Shown piece after piece: positions 7,399 to 7,472 of a stretch of DNA of 7,472 nt; within the stretch, counting starts at the first letter, position 1; the number at the start of each line of letters is the position of its first letter. This stretch comes from Rhodospirillaceae bacterium. Its GTDB lineage: Bacteria > Pseudomonadota > Alphaproteobacteria > Rhodospirillales > Rhodospirillaceae. Below the pieces are notes generated by a model that saw nothing but the letters and a program-made list of their open reading frames with translations, ran no database searches and was not told the DNA's origin. Location: NCBI GenBank assembly GCA_002691085.1, contig NZGX01000018.1, positions 15,173 through 22,644 on the forward strand. Direction: 5' to 3'. Position numbers and translations under genes: made by a program.

Positions 7399-7427
7399 TA
7401 CATAGTGTTTACTTTAATAAACGTCAA
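7399..7427 (-). promoter_or_regulatory. Sigma70-type promoter of groES-groEL
   Basis: On the - strand, TTGACG (7422-7427) is a 5 of 6 match to the -35 box. An exact 17-base spacer (7405-7421) leads to TATGTA (7399-7404), a 4 of 6 match to the -10 box. The -10 box lies one base upstream of the CIRCE operator, placing the start point near 7392 inside it. This is the usual arrangement for HrcA-controlled groESL. No heat-shock sigma32-type CCCCAT -10 box is apparent. Confidence 0.82.
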
Positions 7428-7472
7428 CACCTGTAGGGAAAAAAATTGATATCTATACCCCTATTAACCTAA

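Noticed and set aside
7407..7422. GTTTA/TAAAC inverted repeat within the groES promoter spacer
   Set aside because: The arms are 5 bp of AT-rich sequence, expected by chance, and promoter geometry already explains the region.
7428..7472. Possible further regulatory site or start of another gene at the right edge
   Set aside because: The stretch has an A-run and a GATATC but no coding frame, repeat or motif I can support before the window ends.

Overview
The window looks like chromosomal core sequence from an AT-rich alphaproteobacterium, possibly one of the small-genome marine lineages. Three things point that way: a class I lysyl-tRNA synthetase with alphaproteobacterial-style motifs (GKDLIDSV, KISKSKGN), a GroEL of alphaproteobacterial character, and a long-form acyl-CoA dehydrogenase of a type common in that class. 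The lineage is an inference from remembered motifs, not from a search. Much of the sequence outside groESL is visibly AT-rich, and few genes have strong Shine-Dalgarno sequences; groES is the clear exception.

Layout: (1) 2-1177, + strand, the C-terminal two thirds of an acyl-CoA dehydrogenase cut by the left edge. (2) 1188-2774, - strand, class I lysyl-tRNA synthetase, converging on it with only 10 bp between stop codons. (3) A short divergent intergenic region with a plausible lysK promoter. (4) 2855-4708, + strand, a 617-residue protein with TPR-like repeats fused to a domain resembling the 'surface carbohydrate biosynthesis protein' family (GT-B-like). (5) 4717-5238, - strand, an unrecognised 173-residue protein with an N-terminal signal peptide or membrane anchor, converging on it with an 8 bp gap. 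(6) A strong Rho-independent terminator, then (7) groEL (5328-6986) and (8) groES (7035-7322), both on the - strand as a groES-groEL operon. (9) 7323-7472 holds the control region: an excellent groES ribosome binding site, a perfect CIRCE operator and a sigma70-type promoter just upstream of it.

The genes do not form one pathway. Only groES-groEL is a clear operon, making the two halves of the chaperonin under predicted HrcA control. The acyl-CoA dehydrogenase (acyl-CoA oxidation) and LysRS (translation) are housekeeping neighbours. The two genes that merit attention are the orphan TPR/surface-carbohydrate gene and the small exported or anchored protein behind the groEL terminator. I saw no CRISPR array, mobile element, tRNA or rRNA, and no convincing evidence of a new multi-gene system.
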